Assembly (NCBI RefSeq): GCF_016904885.1
Contig: NZ_JADWYI010000001.1
Span: 3,844,001 to 3,908,000 of the forward strand
Source of the DNA: Archangium primigenium
GTDB lineage: Bacteria > Myxococcota > Myxococcia > Myxococcales > Myxococcaceae
Reading direction: 5' to 3'
DNA length: 64,000 nucleotides
The first letter of the stretch is position 1. The number at the start of each line of letters is the position of its first letter. The position numbers and the translations under genes are program-made. A model generated the notes under the pieces. The model saw nothing but the letters and a program-made list of their open reading frames with translations. It was not told the DNA's origin and did not search any database. This document shows, piece after piece, positions 15,026-24,297 of this stretch.

Positions 15026-16360
15026 ATGTCAGCGAGTGACATCCATTCCAGAGAGTCGGCATCCACCGAGGCCTCGCCCCCAGGCCCGGTCTCCATTCCC
15101 ATGGACCCGCACGTCTCCCCCGAGGACTACGCGAGGATGCGCGAGCAGGGCCGCGTCGCCCGGGTGTCCTTCGTGCTCGGGGACAAGACGGGCGTGGCGC
15201 CGGAGTCGGACATCCGCGACTTCCTGAAGCAGGAGCACCTCTTCGTCTCGCGCTACGACGACGTGGTCGCCGCCCTGCTCGACTCCCGCATCTCCTCCGA
15301 TCCCCGCACCGCGATGACGCCGGAGCAGCAGAAGAAGCTGCCCCAGGTTCCCGAGGAGATGCGGCCCATCGCCCGGAGCCTGCTCAGCCTGGATCCGCCG
15401 GATCACACGCGGCTGCGCAAGCTCATCCAGCCGAGCTTCACGCCGCGCGCGATGGAGGCGCTGCGGTCGCGCATCCAGCGGATCGCGGAGGACCTCGTGG
15501 ACGCCGCCGAGCGCGCGGCGGCCGAGCGCGGCGAGACCGGGCCCGAGCGGCACATGGATCTCATCGCGGAGTTCGCCTATCCGCTGCCGGTCAAGGTCAT
15601 CTCGGACATGCTCGGCATTCCGCCCGAGGACCGGGACCTGGTGAAGGCATGGACGGAGAACCTCGTCCGGAACAACAACGGCCGGGGGATGATGGATCCG
15701 GAGAACCGGGCGAAGATCCGGGAGTTCACCGACTACCTGCGCAGGCTGTTCGCGGTCCGCCGCAAGCAGCCCGCGGACGACATGATCAGCCAGTTGCTGC
15801 GCATCGAGGAGGACGGCGACACGCTGAACGAGGAGGAGACGCTGTCCACGGTCTTCATCCTCTACCTCGCCGGGCACGTGACGACGGTGAACCTGATCGG
15901 CAACGGTGTCTTCGCGCTGCTCCACCACCCGGACCAGCTCGCGAAGTTCAAGGCGGACCCCGGTCTGGTCAAGGGCATGGTCGAGGAGACCCTGCGCTAC
16001 TGGGGCCCGGTCGACTTCATCTCGCGGCGGATCGCCAAGGAAGACATGGAGCTGGCCGGGACGCACTTCTCCAAGGGAGAGCCGATGATGTTCGGTCTGG
16101 CGTCGGCCAACCGGGATCCCCAGCGCTTCTCCCATCCGGATGAATTCGACATCACCCGCCCGGACGCCGACAAGCACGTCGCGTTCGGCAAGGGCATCCA
16201 CATCTGCATCGGCGCCCCCCTGGCGCGCATGGAGGGACAGATCGCCTTCGAGACGCTGTTCCGGCGCCTGCCGGCGTTGCGGCTCGCCGTTCCCTCCGAC
16301 GAGGTGCGCTGGAGCAACTCCTTCCTGCGCGGCTTCGCGAAGCTGCCCGTCCTGTTCTAG
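15026..16360 (+). CDS. cytochrome P450
   Basis: A 444-residue soluble bacterial P450. The heme-ligand loop FGKGIHICIG holds Cys394, the K-helix ExxR is EETLRY, and the I-helix groove is at residues 282-287. There the sequence is AGHVTT, where most bacterial P450s have an acidic residue before the Thr pair (AGHET/DT); Val285 takes its place, which may alter proton delivery. The N-terminus has a 25-residue polar extension. AAGGAGG lies about 7 bases before the ATG. No ferredoxin or reductase gene is adjacent, so redox partners must be encoded elsewhere. Role: monooxygenation of an unknown, probably hydrophobic or polyketide-type, substrate. Confidence 0.95.
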   Translation: MSASDIHSRESASTEASPPGPVSIPMDPHVSPEDYARMREQGRVARVSFVLGDKTGVAPESDIRDFLKQEHLFVSRYDDVVAALLDSRISSDPRTAMTPEQQKKLPQVPEEMRPIARSLLSLDPPDHTRLRKLIQPSFTPRAMEALRSRIQRIAEDLVDAAERAAAERGETGPERHMDLIAEFAYPLPVKVISDMLGIPPEDRDLVKAWTENLVRNNNGRGMMDPENRAKIREFTDYLRRLFAVRRKQPADDMISQLLRIEEDGDTLNEEETLSTVFILYLAGHVTTVNLIGNGVFALLHHPDQLAKFKADPGLVKGMVEETLRYWGPVDFISRRIAKEDMELAGTHFSKGEPMMFGLASANRDPQRFSHPDEFDITRPDADKHVAFGKGIHICIGAPLARMEGQIAFETLFRRLPALRLAVPSDEVRWSNSFLRGFAKLPVLF

Positions 16361-16370
16361 TCGCGGTGCT

Positions 16371-16931
16371 TCAGCCCGGGCGCAGGGTCTTCAAGGCCCC
16401 GCCCCAGGCGATGACCTGGTCCAGCAGGGAGTCGAGGGTCTTCTCGTGGTGCGCGGCGGGCGTGAAGGTCTTGTAGTTCTCGAAATCGGTGCGCAGCGAG
16501 AGCGCGACCTGGGCGCGCACGGTGGCGACCTGGAGCTCGGCCATGATGAGCCGCAGTTGCTCCACCGCGCGCGTGCCCCCCGCGCTGCCGTAGCCCACGA
16601 ACCCGGCCACCTTGTTGTTCCACTCCTTATACAGGTAGTCGAGCGCGTTCTTGAGCGCGCCCGACGTGCTGTGGTTGTACTCGGGGGTCACGAAGACATA
16701 GGCGTCGAAGGACTGGATCTTCGCGGACCAGGCCTTCGTGTGCGCGTGGGTGTACTGGCCTTGGGAGGGGGGAATCGGCTCGTCGAGCAGGGGGAGCGAG
16801 AAGTCCAGCAGGTCCACCAGCTCGAACTCGGCGTCCGTCCGCTTCCTGGAGCACTCGTGGACCCAGCGGGCAACCGCCTCCGCGTTCCGGCCCGGACGCG
16901 TGCTTCCCACGATGATGGCGACTCTGAGCAT
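16371..16931 (-). CDS. NADPH-dependent FMN reductase
   Basis: A 186-residue flavodoxin-fold protein. The phosphate-binding loop GSTRPGRNAEAVARWV follows the first strand (about 8-23) and the family motif PEYNHSTSGALKNALDYL is intact. Members (SsuE/ArsH/azoreductase group) reduce FMN, quinones or azo compounds with NAD(P)H. AAGGAG is 6-7 bases before the ATG at 16931. It is convergent with the P450, 10 bases apart, so any electron-transfer link between the two is speculative. Cytosolic. Confidence 0.92.
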   Translation of the reverse strand: MLRVAIIVGSTRPGRNAEAVARWVHECSRKRTDAEFELVDLLDFSLPLLDEPIPPSQGQYTHAHTKAWSAKIQSFDAYVFVTPEYNHSTSGALKNALDYLYKEWNNKVAGFVGYGSAGGTRAVEQLRLIMAELQVATVRAQVALSLRTDFENYKTFTPAAHHEKTLDSLLDQVIAWGGALKTLRPG

Positions 16932-16986
16932 GACCGCTCCTTGAAGGGGGATGCGCTCTCTCACGCCCTCAACAGGCAGGGCACCT

Positions 16987-17904
16987 TCATGATTTCCGGG
17001 CACGCGGGTTGGGCGTGCCCGTCACGAGCTCGCCCCTCACGTGGGGGGTGCCGTCCTCGCCCCGCACCCGGTAGGCCACCGCGGCCTCCGAGCGCGGGGC
17101 TTTCTGGAACACCACCCGGGAGGGGAGCGGCAGGGGCCGCTTGAACTCCGACGTCAGGGTGAGGGCGGGGGCCCGCGCCCGGTCGCCCAGCTCCGCCACG
17201 CACCGGCTCACCGTCCACATGCCGTGGGCGATGGCACGGGAAAACCCGAAGGCCTTGGCCGAGAGTGCATGCAGGTGGATGGGATTGTAGTCCCCGGAGG
17301 CCCGCGCGTAGCGTCGGCCGGTGTCCTCGGCCACGCTCCAGGTCGTCGGGAAGCTGTCGCGAAAGGACGGGTCCTCCTCGTCCGTGGCCTCCCGGGGGCG
17401 CTCCTCCCGGGTGCGCTCGGCCGCTCCCGGCAGCCGCCGCAGCATGGTGGTGAGGCCCTTCCAGACCCGCCGCCCGTCCGCCTCCACCTCCGTGTGCAGG
17501 TCCAGCTCGCGGCCCTGGCGCACCTCCCGCTGGCCCTCCAGCCACACGCGGATGCTCAAGGGCTCGTGCTCCTCCAGGCGGCGCTCCTGCTGGATGTGGT
17601 TGCGCACGTGGATCATCCCGAGCAGCCGGTAGGGGAACTCGGGCCGGTTGAGCAGCGCCAGGTGCAAGGGCGCGGCGAGCACCTGGGGATAGGGCAGGGG
17701 AAGGAAGCCGTCCGCCTGGAAGCCACACTCCTCCCGGTAGCGGGCCAGGGCGTCTGGCCGGGCGCTCAGGCGCGGGACGTAGACGGCCAGGGAGGGCACC
17801 TCGCCGGGACGCGCGGGACGGCGGTCCACGGCGGCGCGAAGCAGCTCCGTGGCCAGGGAGGGGGCGGTGGCGAGTTGGAGGACGGAGGGAACGGAGGTCG
17901 TCAT
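16987..17904 (-). CDS. MaoC-type double hotdog dehydratase
   Basis: A 305-residue protein. The C-terminal half carries the MaoC/R-hydratase motif SGDYNPIHLHALSAKAFGF with the following AIAHGMW, where Asp and His catalyse hydration of enoyl-CoA. The N-terminal half is a degenerate hotdog with a RNHIQQERRL segment, giving the fused two-hotdog layout seen in type-2 hydratases and in HadB-like proteins. Role: 3-hydroxyacyl-CoA or ACP dehydration in lipid metabolism. AGGA lies 6 bases before the ATG at 17904. It precedes the FMN reductase on the same strand with a 55-base gap and may share its transcript. Confidence 0.88.
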   Translation of the reverse strand: MTTSVPSVLQLATAPSLATELLRAAVDRRPARPGEVPSLAVYVPRLSARPDALARYREECGFQADGFLPLPYPQVLAAPLHLALLNRPEFPYRLLGMIHVRNHIQQERRLEEHEPLSIRVWLEGQREVRQGRELDLHTEVEADGRRVWKGLTTMLRRLPGAAERTREERPREATDEEDPSFRDSFPTTWSVAEDTGRRYARASGDYNPIHLHALSAKAFGFSRAIAHGMWTVSRCVAELGDRARAPALTLTSEFKRPLPLPSRVVFQKAPRSEAAVAYRVRGEDGTPHVRGELVTGTPNPRARKS

Positions 17905-17960
17905 GGGATCCTCGGGAGGGGGAGGCCTCTGGAGTGCCTCCCCCGCTCGTGGGACCCAGA

Positions 17961-18629
17961 CTACTTCAAGGACGGCGGGCGCTTCGCGGGGACGCAGCGC
18001 AGGAGCGTGGGCGCGCAGACGGTGGCGAAGTCGGGGTTGATGCTCCCGGCGCTCGCGCACAGGCTGTCGTCCGGCGCGCCGTCCTCGTTTCCGCACTCCA
18101 CGTCCCCGGGCCACATGGCCCACACCTCGTACTGGGCGGTGCAGCCGTCCTCGGTGTACTCGAGGTCCGCGACCAGTTGGGTGCCGGGCGCCCGGGGAAT
18201 GGCGAGCACCTGGACGTTGCTCCAGCGGTAGACGATGTCCTTGGCGGGCTGGAAGGGAATGTCATCCCCCGCGATGACCGCCGGCGCGTGCTTCTCCGCG
18301 ACGGCCATCTCCGTGGCGGCGCAGAAGCCCTCGGCGTTGGACGCCTTGGGCAGCTTGCCGAGCGAGTAGGGCGCCCGCGAGGGATCCCGCCCGTCCAGGT
18401 CCTCGAGCGTCTGGGGCTTGATGGACAGCTGCTCGTCGTACGCGGGCGTGGTGAACTTCTGCACGCCGAGCATCTCCGCGGCCTTCACGGGACACGTGTT
18501 GCCGGGCTTGGGCTTGTAGACGGCGGACCACTCCAGGCTCTGCACCGGACAGCCGATGGGCGGCTGCTCCGAGTCACAGGACGCGCCGAGCACCAGGGCC
18601 AGTCCCCATCCAAGAATGTGTCGAGTCAT
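17961..18629 (-). CDS. Cys-rich lipoprotein
   Basis: A 222-residue exported protein with lipobox LVLGASC and eight further cysteines in the mature part (IGCPVQ, NTCPVK, GFCAAT, DGCTAQ, VECGNE, SLCASA, TVCAPT, LRCVPA), suggesting a disulfide-stabilised fold. No known domain is recognised. It directly follows the Oar-type receptor gene: an upstream ATG at 18659 overlaps the receptor stop codon (TGATG), so the two are one unit and translation may be coupled, though the internal ATG at 18629 gives a more usual signal peptide and has AAGGA before it. A role as a surface partner of the receptor is an inference from position. Confidence 0.85.
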   Translation of the reverse strand: MTRHILGWGLALVLGASCDSEQPPIGCPVQSLEWSAVYKPKPGNTCPVKAAEMLGVQKFTTPAYDEQLSIKPQTLEDLDGRDPSRAPYSLGKLPKASNAEGFCAATEMAVAEKHAPAVIAGDDIPFQPAKDIVYRWSNVQVLAIPRAPGTQLVADLEYTEDGCTAQYEVWAMWPGDVECGNEDGAPDDSLCASAGSINPDFATVCAPTLLRCVPAKRPPSLK

Positions 18630-18658
18630 GTGTGTCTGTCCTTGTCGGGCCGGGGTCA

Positions 18659-21600
18659 TCAGAAGGCCACCCGGGCGCCGAAGCGGATGGAGCGCGGAGA
18701 CTGGTAGGCGGTGGGCCGGCCGAAGTTCTTGTTGAGCGAGTCGGACGAGATGGGCGTGCCATCCGGCGCGACGAGCTTCGTGCCCAGGTCCGCCACGGTC
18801 CCGTTCTCGATGGGGAGCACCGCGGCGTAGGTGTAGTTCTGGTCATAGGCCACGGGGGCCTGGAAGTTGAACAGGTTGAACACGTCCACGCTGAACGAGG
18901 CGGTGAGCGACTGGCTCAGCCGGTAGTTGAGCGCCAGGCGGCTGTCGATGCGGTGGGACCAGGGCAGGCGGCCCGCGTCGCCTCGCGGCAGGATGAAGGC
19001 CTGGCCCGCGCCGTAGTCCTGGTGCGCGCCGAGGTAGCTGTAGGGCGTGCCGGACGTGCTCCGGTAGGACAGGCCCAGGTTGAGGCTGATGTCGCGCGAC
19101 AGGGTGAACTCCCGGGCGCCGAACACCTTGAACTGGTGCGTGCGGTCCGCGGGCAGGGGGCCCGAGCGGTTGGGCAACAGGGACACCAGGTCGAAGTCGG
19201 AGTTGATGTTCGGATCCAGCTGGCCGGTGTCCGAGCGGAACAGGCCCTCGTAGTTGCCGCGCAGGAAGGACGCCGTGTAGTTGGCCTGGGCGAGCCACTG
19301 GTTGGCGAAGTTCTTCTGGAAGAAGATCGTGAAGGCGTCGTAGTTGCGCTGGGGCTTCACGAAGTCCGTGGCGAAGCCGCGGCCCGGGTTACCGATGAAG
19401 TAGGTGGAGCCGTCATCGCGGCTCATGTCCTCGATGGCCACGTTGAGGACGCGGTGGGTATAGGTCACGCCGCCGCGCGCGTTGGCGAACAGCTCGTACT
19501 CGCCGCCCACCACGAACTCGTCGGTGGACTGGGGCAGGATGGAGGGGTCCACGATGGTGGCGCCCGCGCCCACGGTGTCCCAGAGGCGGTTGGCATCGAG
19601 CCCCGGGCGGTCCGTCAGGCGCGCCTCGTCGCTGTTGCAGATGCCCTGCTGCTGCGCGGGGTCGCGCGGGTCACACACGTCGGCGCTCTTGTGCGAGCGC
19701 ACGCCGGGCTCGCCGGGGAAGGAGCGGTCCACGAGATCCAGGGGCACGCTCTCGTAGTAGCGCGCGTAGTTGGCGAAGAGCTTGGCGCGGCCCGAGCGCG
19801 TCGGGTCGACGATGACACCCAGGCGCGGCGACCACTGGTTGGCCAGCACCATGGCGAGGTTGTCCCCGCCGTAGAGGTACTGCGCGTCGTAGCGCACGCC
19901 CACGTTGAGGGTGGCGATGTTGTTGAACAGCGTCCAGCTGTCCTGCACGAAGCCGCCCACCGCGTTGGACGTGGACACCGGGTGCTGCGTGTCCTGGATG
20001 ACGACCTGGTCCGGGCCCACGAGGAAGCCGAACTGGCGGTAGTCATAGAAGAACCGGCCACTGTCGTCCTCGATGAGCATGCTGCGGCCCGTCACCGCGC
20101 GGATGTGGTCGTAGCGCATCTGCTCCAGGTCCACGCCCGCCTTGATGACGTGCTGCCCCCCGCCCTGCAGCAGCAGCGTGCCGACGAGCTTGCCCTGGTA
20201 GCGGTCCAACTTGCTCTCGTCCAGACGGCCCGGGCCGCCCGTGACGTAGCCGAGCACCGGACAGCGGTTGGCGTTCTCCGCCGTGGGGGCGAGACAGAGG
20301 GACGCGTTGGCGATGGACTCGAACTCGGTGATGGAGTGCTGTCCCCCCTCGGTGCGCTGCCACCGGACGTTCTGCACGCCCGCGAGCCCCTGGTTGGAGC
20401 CAGCGATGGTGCCGTCCGAGGCCCGGATGCCGAGATCCTGGTGGTGCCAGCCCAGGGTGGCGTTGAAGAGCAGGCGCTTGTCCAGGAAGGACGAAGACCA
20501 CTTGAGGCTGGCGTCCAGCGAGCTGGCGAGCCGCTGGGTGGCCAGCGCGCCCTGCTCACCCTGGATGCGCTCCACCTCGGGCGCGCCCGTGCGCTCGCTG
20601 ATGGAGAAGCGGCCGAGCCCACCCGACGTGGACGGCGTGCCCGTCACGGACACGGCGACGTTGTGGTCCTGGTTGAACAGGTAGGTGAGCTTGCCGATGA
20701 ACTGGAAGTTGCGCTGATCGGCGAAGTAGGTGCGCCGGGTGCCCGGAATGGTCTCCGTCTGGGTGAAGCCCGTGGCGTCCTGCACGGTGTTGCCGCTCGC
20801 GTCCAGCACCAGGGCGTTGAGGTTGCGCTCGAGCTGGTAGCGGGTGAAGGACGGCGCCACGCCCGCGAAGAACCACAGCTTGTCCTTGAGGATGGGACCG
20901 CCCAGCTCGAAGCCGACGTCCCCCAGGTTCCACAGGGCGCTGCGGCCGGACACCGTGCCCGCCTCCTGGCGGATCTCCGTGCCCCGCGTGGCCAGCACGC
21001 CCGGGGTGATGTTGCCGAAGACCGAGCCGTGGAACTCGTTGGAGCCGGACTTCGTCACCGCGTTGACCACGCCGCCCGTGGACCGGCCGTACTCGGGCAG
21101 GTAGCCGCCGCTGATGACGTTCACCTCCCCGATGAACTCCACGCTCAAGGGCGTGCCGTTGATGCCGAAGCCCGGGTCGTTCACCGACACGCCATCGACG
21201 ATGTACTGGTTCTCCGGGGAGGTGGAGCCGGCCACCGAGACGCCGTAGGTGTCGACGTTGGCGCCGGGCGCCAGCTCGGCCAGGGACTCGAAGGAGCGCG
21301 ACGCGGCGCCCTTGCCGCTGGGCGAGACGACGGCGATGTTGCGCAGGAAGTCCGTGCTGACGTTGACGCCGGTGGAGGCCGAGCCGATGTCCACGGTGGG
21401 CGTCTGGGCCACCACGGCGATCTCCTCGCTCAGCGCGTCCGGGAGCAGCTCCACGTTGACGCGGACCGAGTAGTCCAGGCGCACGCTGATGCGCTCACGG
21501 GCCAGGGGCTTGTAGCCCTCGCTGTCGAAGCGCAGCGTGTACGTGCCCGGCGGCAATTGTGGAATGCGGTACTCGCCGGCCGCGTTGGTGACGACCGTCT

Positions 21601-21781
21601 GCTCGCCTTGCAGGGTGGGCGCGGTGGCCGTCACCACCACGTCCGCGACGGGCCGACGGTTGGCGGCATCGGTGACCGTGCCCAGCAGCACGGAGGTGCC
21701 CTGCGCCAGCGCGACAGGGCTCACCAGGCACAGGGCCAGCCCGAGCAGGCCAAGATGCCGCGGGATGCTTCTTCTTGTCAT
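18659..21781 (-). CDS. Oar-type TonB-dependent outer membrane receptor
   Basis: A 1040-residue outer membrane protein. The signal peptide ends at VALAQ. Residues about 28-110 form a carboxypeptidase-regulatory-like domain (GTVTDAANRRPVADV, NAAGEYRIPQLPPGTYTL). A plug domain follows (about 120-240, VDGVSVNDPGF, STGGVVNAVTKSGSNEFHG), and the rest is a large beta-barrel ending in VAF with a terminal Phe, as outer membrane barrels do. This matches the Oar family, which in Myxococcus is needed for development and social behaviour and in other bacteria transports peptides or processed proteases. No clear Ton box is visible. The ATG at 21781 has a poor ribosome site. A Cys-rich lipoprotein gene follows with overlap. 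Confidence 0.93.
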   Translation of the reverse strand: MTRRSIPRHLGLLGLALCLVSPVALAQGTSVLLGTVTDAANRRPVADVVVTATAPTLQGEQTVVTNAAGEYRIPQLPPGTYTLRFDSEGYKPLARERISVRLDYSVRVNVELLPDALSEEIAVVAQTPTVDIGSASTGVNVSTDFLRNIAVVSPSGKGAASRSFESLAELAPGANVDTYGVSVAGSTSPENQYIVDGVSVNDPGFGINGTPLSVEFIGEVNVISGGYLPEYGRSTGGVVNAVTKSGSNEFHGSVFGNITPGVLATRGTEIRQEAGTVSGRSALWNLGDVGFELGGPILKDKLWFFAGVAPSFTRYQLERNLNALVLDASGNTVQDATGFTQTETIPGTRRTYFADQRNFQFIGKLTYLFNQDHNVAVSVTGTPSTSGGLGRFSISERTGAPEVERIQGEQGALATQRLASSLDASLKWSSSFLDKRLLFNATLGWHHQDLGIRASDGTIAGSNQGLAGVQNVRWQRTEGGQHSITEFESIANASLCLAPTAENANRCPVLGYVTGGPGRLDESKLDRYQGKLVGTLLLQGGGQHVIKAGVDLEQMRYDHIRAVTGRSMLIEDDSGRFFYDYRQFGFLVGPDQVVIQDTQHPVSTSNAVGGFVQDSWTLFNNIATLNVGVRYDAQYLYGGDNLAMVLANQWSPRLGVIVDPTRSGRAKLFANYARYYESVPLDLVDRSFPGEPGVRSHKSADVCDPRDPAQQQGICNSDEARLTDRPGLDANRLWDTVGAGATIVDPSILPQSTDEFVVGGEYELFANARGGVTYTHRVLNVAIEDMSRDDGSTYFIGNPGRGFATDFVKPQRNYDAFTIFFQKNFANQWLAQANYTASFLRGNYEGLFRSDTGQLDPNINSDFDLVSLLPNRSGPLPADRTHQFKVFGAREFTLSRDISLNLGLSYRSTSGTPYSYLGAHQDYGAGQAFILPRGDAGRLPWSHRIDSRLALNYRLSQSLTASFSVDVFNLFNFQAPVAYDQNYTYAAVLPIENGTVADLGTKLVAPDGTPISSDSLNKNFGRPTAYQSPRSIRFGARVAF

Positions 21782-21902
21782 GGGGGTGTTTGGTGCCCGG
21801 GGAGGAAGGGAAATCCATGGGCACTCCTCGGGGTGGGTAGAAAGGCCCCATCCCCTGGGATGTCAAATTCCCATGCGCGAAATCCCCGGGCCCGCGCCCC
21901 CG

Positions 21903-24092
21903 TCAACGCACCTGGGAGCTGTCCTGATTGGAGGCCTCGGAGACGTCGCCCCCCTGATAGGCCCGCACCCGATAGGCATAGGTCCCCGGGGCCAGGTTCT
22001 TGTCCACGAAGCTCGTGACATTGACACCCACCCGGCCCACCTCCACGAACTGCTGCGGCCAGGTGCCCGGCGAGCGCTCGAGGATGAATCCGTCTTCCGT
22101 GCTGGAATTATCCGTCCAGCGCAGCGTGACGCTCGTTCCGGAACTCTGGGTATAGAAGTTACTGGGAGCTCCAAGTGAGGCATTGGGGGGATTGGGCGTC
22201 GTGCTGGCGGTGGCCGTGAGGGTCGTGGAGGCGGAGGAGGAGGCGCCGCTCGTGTCCGTCACCGTGAGCGTCACCGCGTAGCTGCCCGCCTGGGTATAGG
22301 TATGGCTCACCCGCGAGCCGGTGCCCTGGGTGCCATCCCCGAAGTTCCAGGCATGGGAGGCCACGGCGCCATCCGCATCGCTGGACGTCGTGCCATCGAG
22401 CACCACCGGCAGGGGGACGACCCCCGAGATGGGCGTGGCGATGATGCGGGCGATGGGCGGCTGGTTGCTGGCGGTGCCCCTGGGCAGCACGAACAGGGTG
22501 AGGCTCTGGGCGGGCACGGTGGTGTTCAGCCCGGTGGACGTCACGGAGACATCCGCCAGCCGGGTGATGGTGTTGGACGCGGTGAGCTGCCAGGGCTGGG
22601 CGGTGCCCGCGGGCTTGAACCCCGCGAGGCTCAGCGCGACGGAGGTACTCGTCCCGGCCTTGTTGATGACCATGACGGTGAGGGCCCCGTCGGTGGAGCG
22701 GGTCGCCGCGAACGCGGACAGGAGGTCCGGGTTGGGCACGCCACACGACACGCTCGTGTCTCCGAAGGCCGACTTCTGCCCGTCGTAGTTGCGGTAGAGC
22801 TTCATGGCCTTGAAGGTGGGCGTGGTCGCCGCGGGCGTCTGCCAGCGCACGCCGTAGTCCAGCCCCTCGCGGCCGAAGATGCCCAGGATGTCGGCCTGCG
22901 CGAGCGCCCCGTTGATGTGGCCCTCCGCGCCCCAGTTGTACTCGGTGATGCCAATCTTCGTGCCGGGGTAGTTCGCCTGCACCCAGCCCTTCAGGCGGGG
23001 GATGAGCGAGACCCGGGATTTGATCCACGACTCGTCCAGGTAGGTGGCGTCCCAGAGCGCGCGCGTGGAGCGGTTGCGCAGCGCCTGCATGGACGCGGAG
23101 GTGTCCTGGCTGAACTCCCCGCCCTGCGGGTAGTAGTGCACGGTGAAGACATCCAGCAGGCGGCGTCCGGTCTCCTGCTCGCGCTGCCGGAACTGGCCGA
23201 GCAGCCAGGGCAGGTAGTCCGCGCCGCCATGGCTGTCCCGGTCCGGCGTGTTGCCCGCGCCCCGGAGCCCGAGCACCTGTTGATCATACCCGCTGTAGAA
23301 GTAGCCATCCCAGCCCCACTCCTCGGGCCCGAAGGTGAGCGCGGCGGGGTCCAGGTTCTTGAGCATGGCGGCGGTGTCCAGGTGCTTGTCCCGCACCTCC
23401 TCCATGGTGGCGCCCACCGGGTGCACGTCCCGGTGGTTGAGGTGCCAGATGCTGGGCTCGTTATCCAGGGTGTAGAAGCGCACCCCGCCTTGCGCCGACG
23501 CGCCCCACCGGCCGAGCAGGTGCTGCACCCAGCCCTGCAGGAAGCCCACCCCCGCGGGGACGTTGGCGTCGTTGGGATCGTTCTTGACGAACTGGCCGTT
23601 GGACAGCACGCCATTGCCCGCGTCCGCGAACCACTGGTAGTCGCGGTCCAACTGCAGGCCGTACTTCAGGATGGAGTAGCTCGACAGGCGCGAGCGGTTG
23701 AGCCCGAGCTTCGCCACCCACCCCACCATGGGCAGGGTGATGAGGGGTTGGGCTCCCGCGCCGCGGGCGTTGGTGATGAAGTCGTCCACCTCCGCGCCGG
23801 CCTGGGTGCTGGTGTAGGGCAGGCTTTGGAAATACCAATCCCGTCCGCGGTTGGTGGCATTCAATTGCCAGTTGTATCGGGTGGTGGCATTGCCACCGCT
23901 GCGATTGAGCGGCGTGTTGAGCTCGCTGAGTTGCGCCGGGGTCGCATGCGCCACGCCATAGACATGCGGGCTGATGGCATGCGTGCCCGCGCTCGCATCG
24001 ATCTGGATGGTCACGGGGGACGTCTGCGCCAGCGCTGGCAGCGAGACAATGGCCAGTCCTCCCGCGAGCAATTTCCAGACATGGGCGTACAT
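21903..24092 (-). CDS. GH44 endoglucanase/xyloglucanase with PKD and Fn3 domains
   Basis: A 729-residue secreted glycoside hydrolase. The signal peptide is cut near LPALAQ. The catalytic domain (about 25-540) has the GH44 acid/base Glu212 in TLDNEPSIW and nucleophile Glu384 in GITEYNWGAEGH. A PKD domain follows (about 555-635: PVVLDGTTSSDADG, AWNFGDGTQGTG, SYAVTLTVTD), then an Fn3-like module (about 645-729: SVTLRWTDNSSTEDGF, GTYAYRVRA). GH44 enzymes cut beta-1,4-glucans and xyloglucan. AGGAG lies 7 bases before the ATG at 24092. The gene sits upstream of the Oar-type receptor on the same strand with a 121-base gap; sharing of a transcript is uncertain. Confidence 0.93.
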   Translation of the reverse strand: MYAHVWKLLAGGLAIVSLPALAQTSPVTIQIDASAGTHAISPHVYGVAHATPAQLSELNTPLNRSGGNATTRYNWQLNATNRGRDWYFQSLPYTSTQAGAEVDDFITNARGAGAQPLITLPMVGWVAKLGLNRSRLSSYSILKYGLQLDRDYQWFADAGNGVLSNGQFVKNDPNDANVPAGVGFLQGWVQHLLGRWGASAQGGVRFYTLDNEPSIWHLNHRDVHPVGATMEEVRDKHLDTAAMLKNLDPAALTFGPEEWGWDGYFYSGYDQQVLGLRGAGNTPDRDSHGGADYLPWLLGQFRQREQETGRRLLDVFTVHYYPQGGEFSQDTSASMQALRNRSTRALWDATYLDESWIKSRVSLIPRLKGWVQANYPGTKIGITEYNWGAEGHINGALAQADILGIFGREGLDYGVRWQTPAATTPTFKAMKLYRNYDGQKSAFGDTSVSCGVPNPDLLSAFAATRSTDGALTVMVINKAGTSTSVALSLAGFKPAGTAQPWQLTASNTITRLADVSVTSTGLNTTVPAQSLTLFVLPRGTASNQPPIARIIATPISGVVPLPVVLDGTTSSDADGAVASHAWNFGDGTQGTGSRVSHTYTQAGSYAVTLTVTDTSGASSSASTTLTATASTTPNPPNASLGAPSNFYTQSSGTSVTLRWTDNSSTEDGFILERSPGTWPQQFVEVGRVGVNVTSFVDKNLAPGTYAYRVRAYQGGDVSEASNQDSSQVR

Positions 24093-24254
24093 GTGCGCTC
24101 CTGATAGGCCCCGCGAGGGGCGAGAGTGCAATGTACAGGGGGGAGGGGGCGGTGTCTTCCCGTTGATAGGATTTACGGACGGGCCCGCCTGCTGAGTTGG
24201 GCGTCAATCACTTGTCGCCCAGTGTCTGTGTAAATGTTTGATGCGGCCATCGCG

Positions 24255-24284
24255 GCTCCGGACCCCGCGGTGGGGGCCCGGAGC
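24255..24284 (-). terminator. GC-rich stem-loop after the CglD-like gene
   Basis: A 12-bp stem, with arms 24255-24266 and 24273-24284 and a 6-base loop. On the minus-strand RNA the single mismatch is a G-U pair. It begins 14 bases past the stop codon of the CglD-like gene. No U-tract follows. Confidence 0.5.
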
Positions 24285-24297
24285 GCGCGAGGGGGGA

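Noticed and set aside
15026-18659. Secondary-metabolite gene cluster around the P450
   Set aside because: No PKS, NRPS, terpene or tailoring set is present; the neighbours are general enzymes on the other strand.
18632-22018. An 1128-residue plus-strand frame over the receptor gene
   Set aside because: Same shadow effect; its composition is Arg/Ala/Gly/Val-rich and without motifs, whereas the minus strand encodes an Oar-type receptor.
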